DNA of 64,000 bases from Tyto alba (taxonomy: Eukaryota; Chordata; Aves; Strigiformes; Tytonidae). A model generated the notes under the pieces. It had not been told where the DNA came from and did no database searches. It saw only the letters and a program-made list of their open reading frames with translations. Positions 60,750 through 64,000 of the stretch are shown here, in pieces. The stretch lies in the NCBI RefSeq assembly GCF_018691265.1, contig NW_024881321.1, positions 26,725,198 through 26,789,197 on the forward strand. The letters are read 5' to 3'. Positions within the stretch are counted from its first letter, which is position 1. Each line of letters opens with the position of its first letter. The position numbers were made by a program, and so were the translations under genes.

Positions 60750-63700
60750 GTCTCTTAATTTCCTATGAGAGAAAAGGAACATTGTTGGTAACTGAGTCAT
60801 TTTCTTCTCTCTTACAGTTTCTTAATAAACATTTTAATATATATTTTATACAAACATAACTATATATGTGACATTTCATGTTTACATAAATAAACATATA
60901 TAAAGCACAAACATACACACATATATAAAAAGCACTATATGTATAAATTTATAAATATATATACACCAAAAAAGTCCTGACTTCAGACTTCTTTCCCCTG
61001 TAATTCATCTAAAAATGAAATCAACAACATTTTGTGTACTGTATTGCAAGGAATATTAAACATTGGAGCTAATTCCTTTGGCTTGCGGCCATGTTTTGTC
61101 TGTATGCAGGAGCCAGGACAGGTAGGAAAGAGCAGTTAGGTGTGCAATGAGAAGACACCCTCATCTGCCCATATCTGCTGTTAGTTTATGAGCTCTTTCT
61201 GGGGACTCTCTAGGAACTGGAGCAGTCAGACAGACTGGATGAAGGCTGTGATGATTATAAACCAGAGGATAAAATGGACTAAGTGGAATCTCCTTCTGTA
61301 CTGTATGTTCAGACTATTATAATGAGAAGTTTTAATATGCCAGGAGATCTCAATTTTCTGGAATTCTTGGAAAACACCCCAAATTCTCATTCTCAAGTAA
61401 AAGTATCTAGTATAAACGTTTTAGATTTCATGCCACTACAATCATGGATATCACAAACAGTGCTCTGTTTCTTTCAATTCATTAATGAATTTTATCTTTT
61501 GAAGTACAAAAAAAACTTCAAAGTTGTGAGTTTAGTTGCTTCTTCAGTTTTCCTCAAAAGTGTAAAATCACATTATTTGAAGAGTCAGAAGTGTTGAAGT
61601 GTTAAAAATTATTTGCATGTCTTTATCTTCATCTTAGAAGATATGCTTTGAGAAAATTGTCCATCTTATTTTTTCTATTTGAAATTATAAGATGTGACAT
61701 AAATGCGTGGCCATAGAAGGATGAAGCATTTAAAGCACTGCAGATCTTTCAATAGGTATCTGGACAAGCTGAATTCTTTTGTCTTGCAGTTATAAAAGCT
61801 ATCAAGTGCTATTAAAACAAATGATCTGAAAAAAATGAAAAAGTATAGATATGGGGCAGGAGACAAGGCACTGAAATTGGTGAGGTAACTTACCTGAGTT
61901 CTAATTTCCATTAATAAAACTGAATGATTATTGCATTTCTACATAGTCAGAAGTTGGTAAATATGTTAGCATATTTTTGTACCATTGCCATGAAAGAATT
62001 TGAAATGCATTTTATGCATTCCTTCTTGTATGTTTTTTTTAGGTTTAATTTCTTTTTTTCTGGATTGATATCTTTATGCTGAATTAATTAGAATTTAGTA
62101 TGAAAAACTAAATAGTTCTGCATTGGATTGTATGGTTTAATAATAAGAATAGAAAAAATAACATTTTATTCCACTCTAGCTGTGCTGAAATAAATGTCCA
62201 GTTTTACAATATCTGTATATAGTCGGATTTTCTGAATAAGTTAAAAAATATATTTCCTGGAATTACTATAAAGTTTAATTCAGTACAAGGAGACATTCAA
62301 AATGTGTTAGTGTAAAAGTATTATGCATCAAATGTAAGGGTAAGCAAGCCTCTAACATGACCTCAAAATATTACAGTGCCTACAATTTATTTTCATGTTT
62401 GTGGTGCTGTTAGGATTCTTCAGAGACATTGTTAGACATGTGCTTAAATTTTATTTCTAGTAATGTTGCTTTCTGATCTCACGTGCAACAAAATCATAAA
62501 AACACTACAAAGGTACATGTTTACATGAGAGTACATTTAATACTATTGTGCATATGCTGTAAAGCAGATGGTATTTTCAGTAAGTTATTCATGAGGGATA
62601 TGCTTTGCATCACTTGAAAGAATTAGGTATCTTGTTTGCTAGTCATATCCTGTTAAGATCTTTTTCACACTTTTGTTCATGGTATAAGTGTCCAATGGGA
62701 TAAAATTAATCCCCTCAGCCATGTGTGTTATACATCTCAGAGATCATAATATCATTTTTTTATTTTTCAAAGTAACTTTTATGATTTTTTTTTCTGGATA
62801 AACACATGATTTAGTAATCATGTGGCAGTTGAAGTCGTACGACTTTTCTTTTTGACTAGTTTTAAAATGAATGTTATCCTTCTGACCCTAAAAGGTAGGA
62901 GAGATTCTGCGAGATATTTGAAGATGCCTTACTCCCTAGCAGTGTTTTCAATAAAATGCTATAAATTAATCTCACATCTTCTAAACGTATTGTTCAAGTG
63001 AGTAATATGATAAAGTAAGCTTTATTGCTAACCTCAATATGTGACTTTTAGCAGAAAGAGCAACGATCTGTCTAATGTGGACAGCTAAAGCAGTAAAGGC
63101 TATATAATGGGGGCGATTTAAAAAAGGGACACTGTCTGGGAGATTCAGCTAAATATGAACTTATTTCTGTACTTGAAAGAAGGTCTTAGAAAATGTAGGT
63201 TAGTGCCTTGGCCAGGTTGTCCTGTGGTTGTGAAGTCCATTGGGTTGCCTCCCACTATATGAACGAACCCAGGGACCAGCGTAGTTTGCTAGCTACAGAT
63301 CTCTGCCAGAAGCGGATCTCAACCTGCAGGACCTATTACTTGCAGCAGTAACCTAACATAGTTGTTATCATTTTCAAGTAGAAATAATGTGCCCTTTCCA
63401 GCTGCTTTATTTGGAATGACAGGTTTCAAGCTCAGTGCCATCCTCCCTAATTAAGGAGGCCTTGAAGATCTTAGCCCGGAGGTTGTTCAAGCAAAAGGTA
63501 TTCTCCAGCACAAACATATTTTATCTCCAATAAAAGTATGCTTTTGTGGTCTATCTGCAGTTAGTTATTATAGAGACATACACATTTAGCTTTGGGCAAA
63601 TACCGTGAGCAACATTTGTATTCAAGACAATAGGCACTCATCAGTGTAAATTCCTCTCTACTATGCAAGGTGGATCTTTTGATCTTTTAGAAAGAGCTGG

Positions 63701-64000
63701 AAAATTGGATGGTATTTGCAAAAGTCTTCCAGCTGAGAAATGTCAATAAAATAATCATGTTGGGACCAGTACATGGAATTGACTTCGTGAAGGGGCCACA
63801 GGGATGGTTACAGGTGCAGGAATGAATTGTGTAGCTCTTGATTACATAGACCAAATCTCACAGATGAGAAATTGTGCAGAGGCTCAACACCACCAGGCTG
63901 TACCACAGTTTCTCATTTGATGTGGTGAATTGGAGTGGAAATACCCCAGGATACAGTTTTTCACACTTTTTTAATGCAGTGTGTATGGAAATGCTTTGTA
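60750..64000. other. Unique AT-rich non-coding stretch to window end
   Basis: It starts with an extremely AT-rich, TATA/ACATA-rich section (60825-60967). No gene or transposon is recognised after it. A near-palindrome with a TAATTA core lies at 63442-63459, in text (63400-63680) that is complex and non-repetitive and may be conserved non-coding DNA. Confidence 0.5.

Noticed and set aside
1..64000. tRNA, rRNA, CRISPR, operon or prokaryotic defence system
   Set aside because: No such structures are present. The DNA is vertebrate, with CR1 and ERV repeats, so bacterial-type systems are not expected.

Overview
The window looks like AT-rich, non-coding DNA from a bird genome: intergenic, or inside a very long intron. 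The avian call rests on two signals read directly from the sequence. One is CR1 LINE 3' ends with the tail that reads CATAGAATCATAGAAT on the antisense strand. The other is two long terminal repeats of endogenous-retrovirus type, whose U3 and U5 wording I recognise from bird genomes. Species and locus cannot be told. All family assignments were made by eye from remembered consensus wording, not by alignment.

I find no protein-coding gene, no exon with recognisable protein similarity and no rRNA, tRNA or CRISPR. Open reading frames are short, and most run through repeats or low-complexity DNA. The longest (15964-16503, 179 codons) resembles nothing I know. The clearest GC-rich stretches are transposons, not gene promoters: 5.8-6.8 kb and 14.8-15.0 kb are LTRs, and 35.8-36.5 kb is a CR1 LINE.

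Layout. 1-5.8 kb is unique AT-rich DNA. 5.8-6.8 kb is a GC-rich ERV LTR, followed by two antisense CR1 3' ends (7.16-7.44 and 8.2-8.4 kb). 8.4-13.1 kb is unique. 13.15-14.2 kb is an old, decayed CR1-type LINE on the + strand that keeps its 3' end. 14.72-15.28 kb is a solo ERVL-type LTR with a perfect 5-bp target-site duplication. 15.3-35.3 kb is mostly unique, with two short CR1 fragments (20.6 and 27.6 kb) and a precise 58-bp tandem duplication (25.5 kb). 35.34-38.46 kb holds two successive degenerate CR1-type LINEs, both on the + strand and from visibly different subfamilies. 38.5-64 kb is unique DNA with microsatellites (AT at 41.4 kb, TTA/CTA at 54.4 kb, GTTT at 57.6 kb, CT at 60.7 kb), an antisense CR1 remnant (56.8 kb) and a weak LTR-like stretch (45.7-46.2 kb).

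No group of genes acts together here. The content is a record of at least three layers of retrotransposition over AT-rich sequence. Some of the non-repetitive parts may be conserved regulatory DNA, but that needs a cross-species alignment. I found no convincing new biological system. The best leads are the dated LTR insertion, the stacked LINEs, the 58-bp duplication and a 48-nt imperfect hairpin at 47.2 kb.
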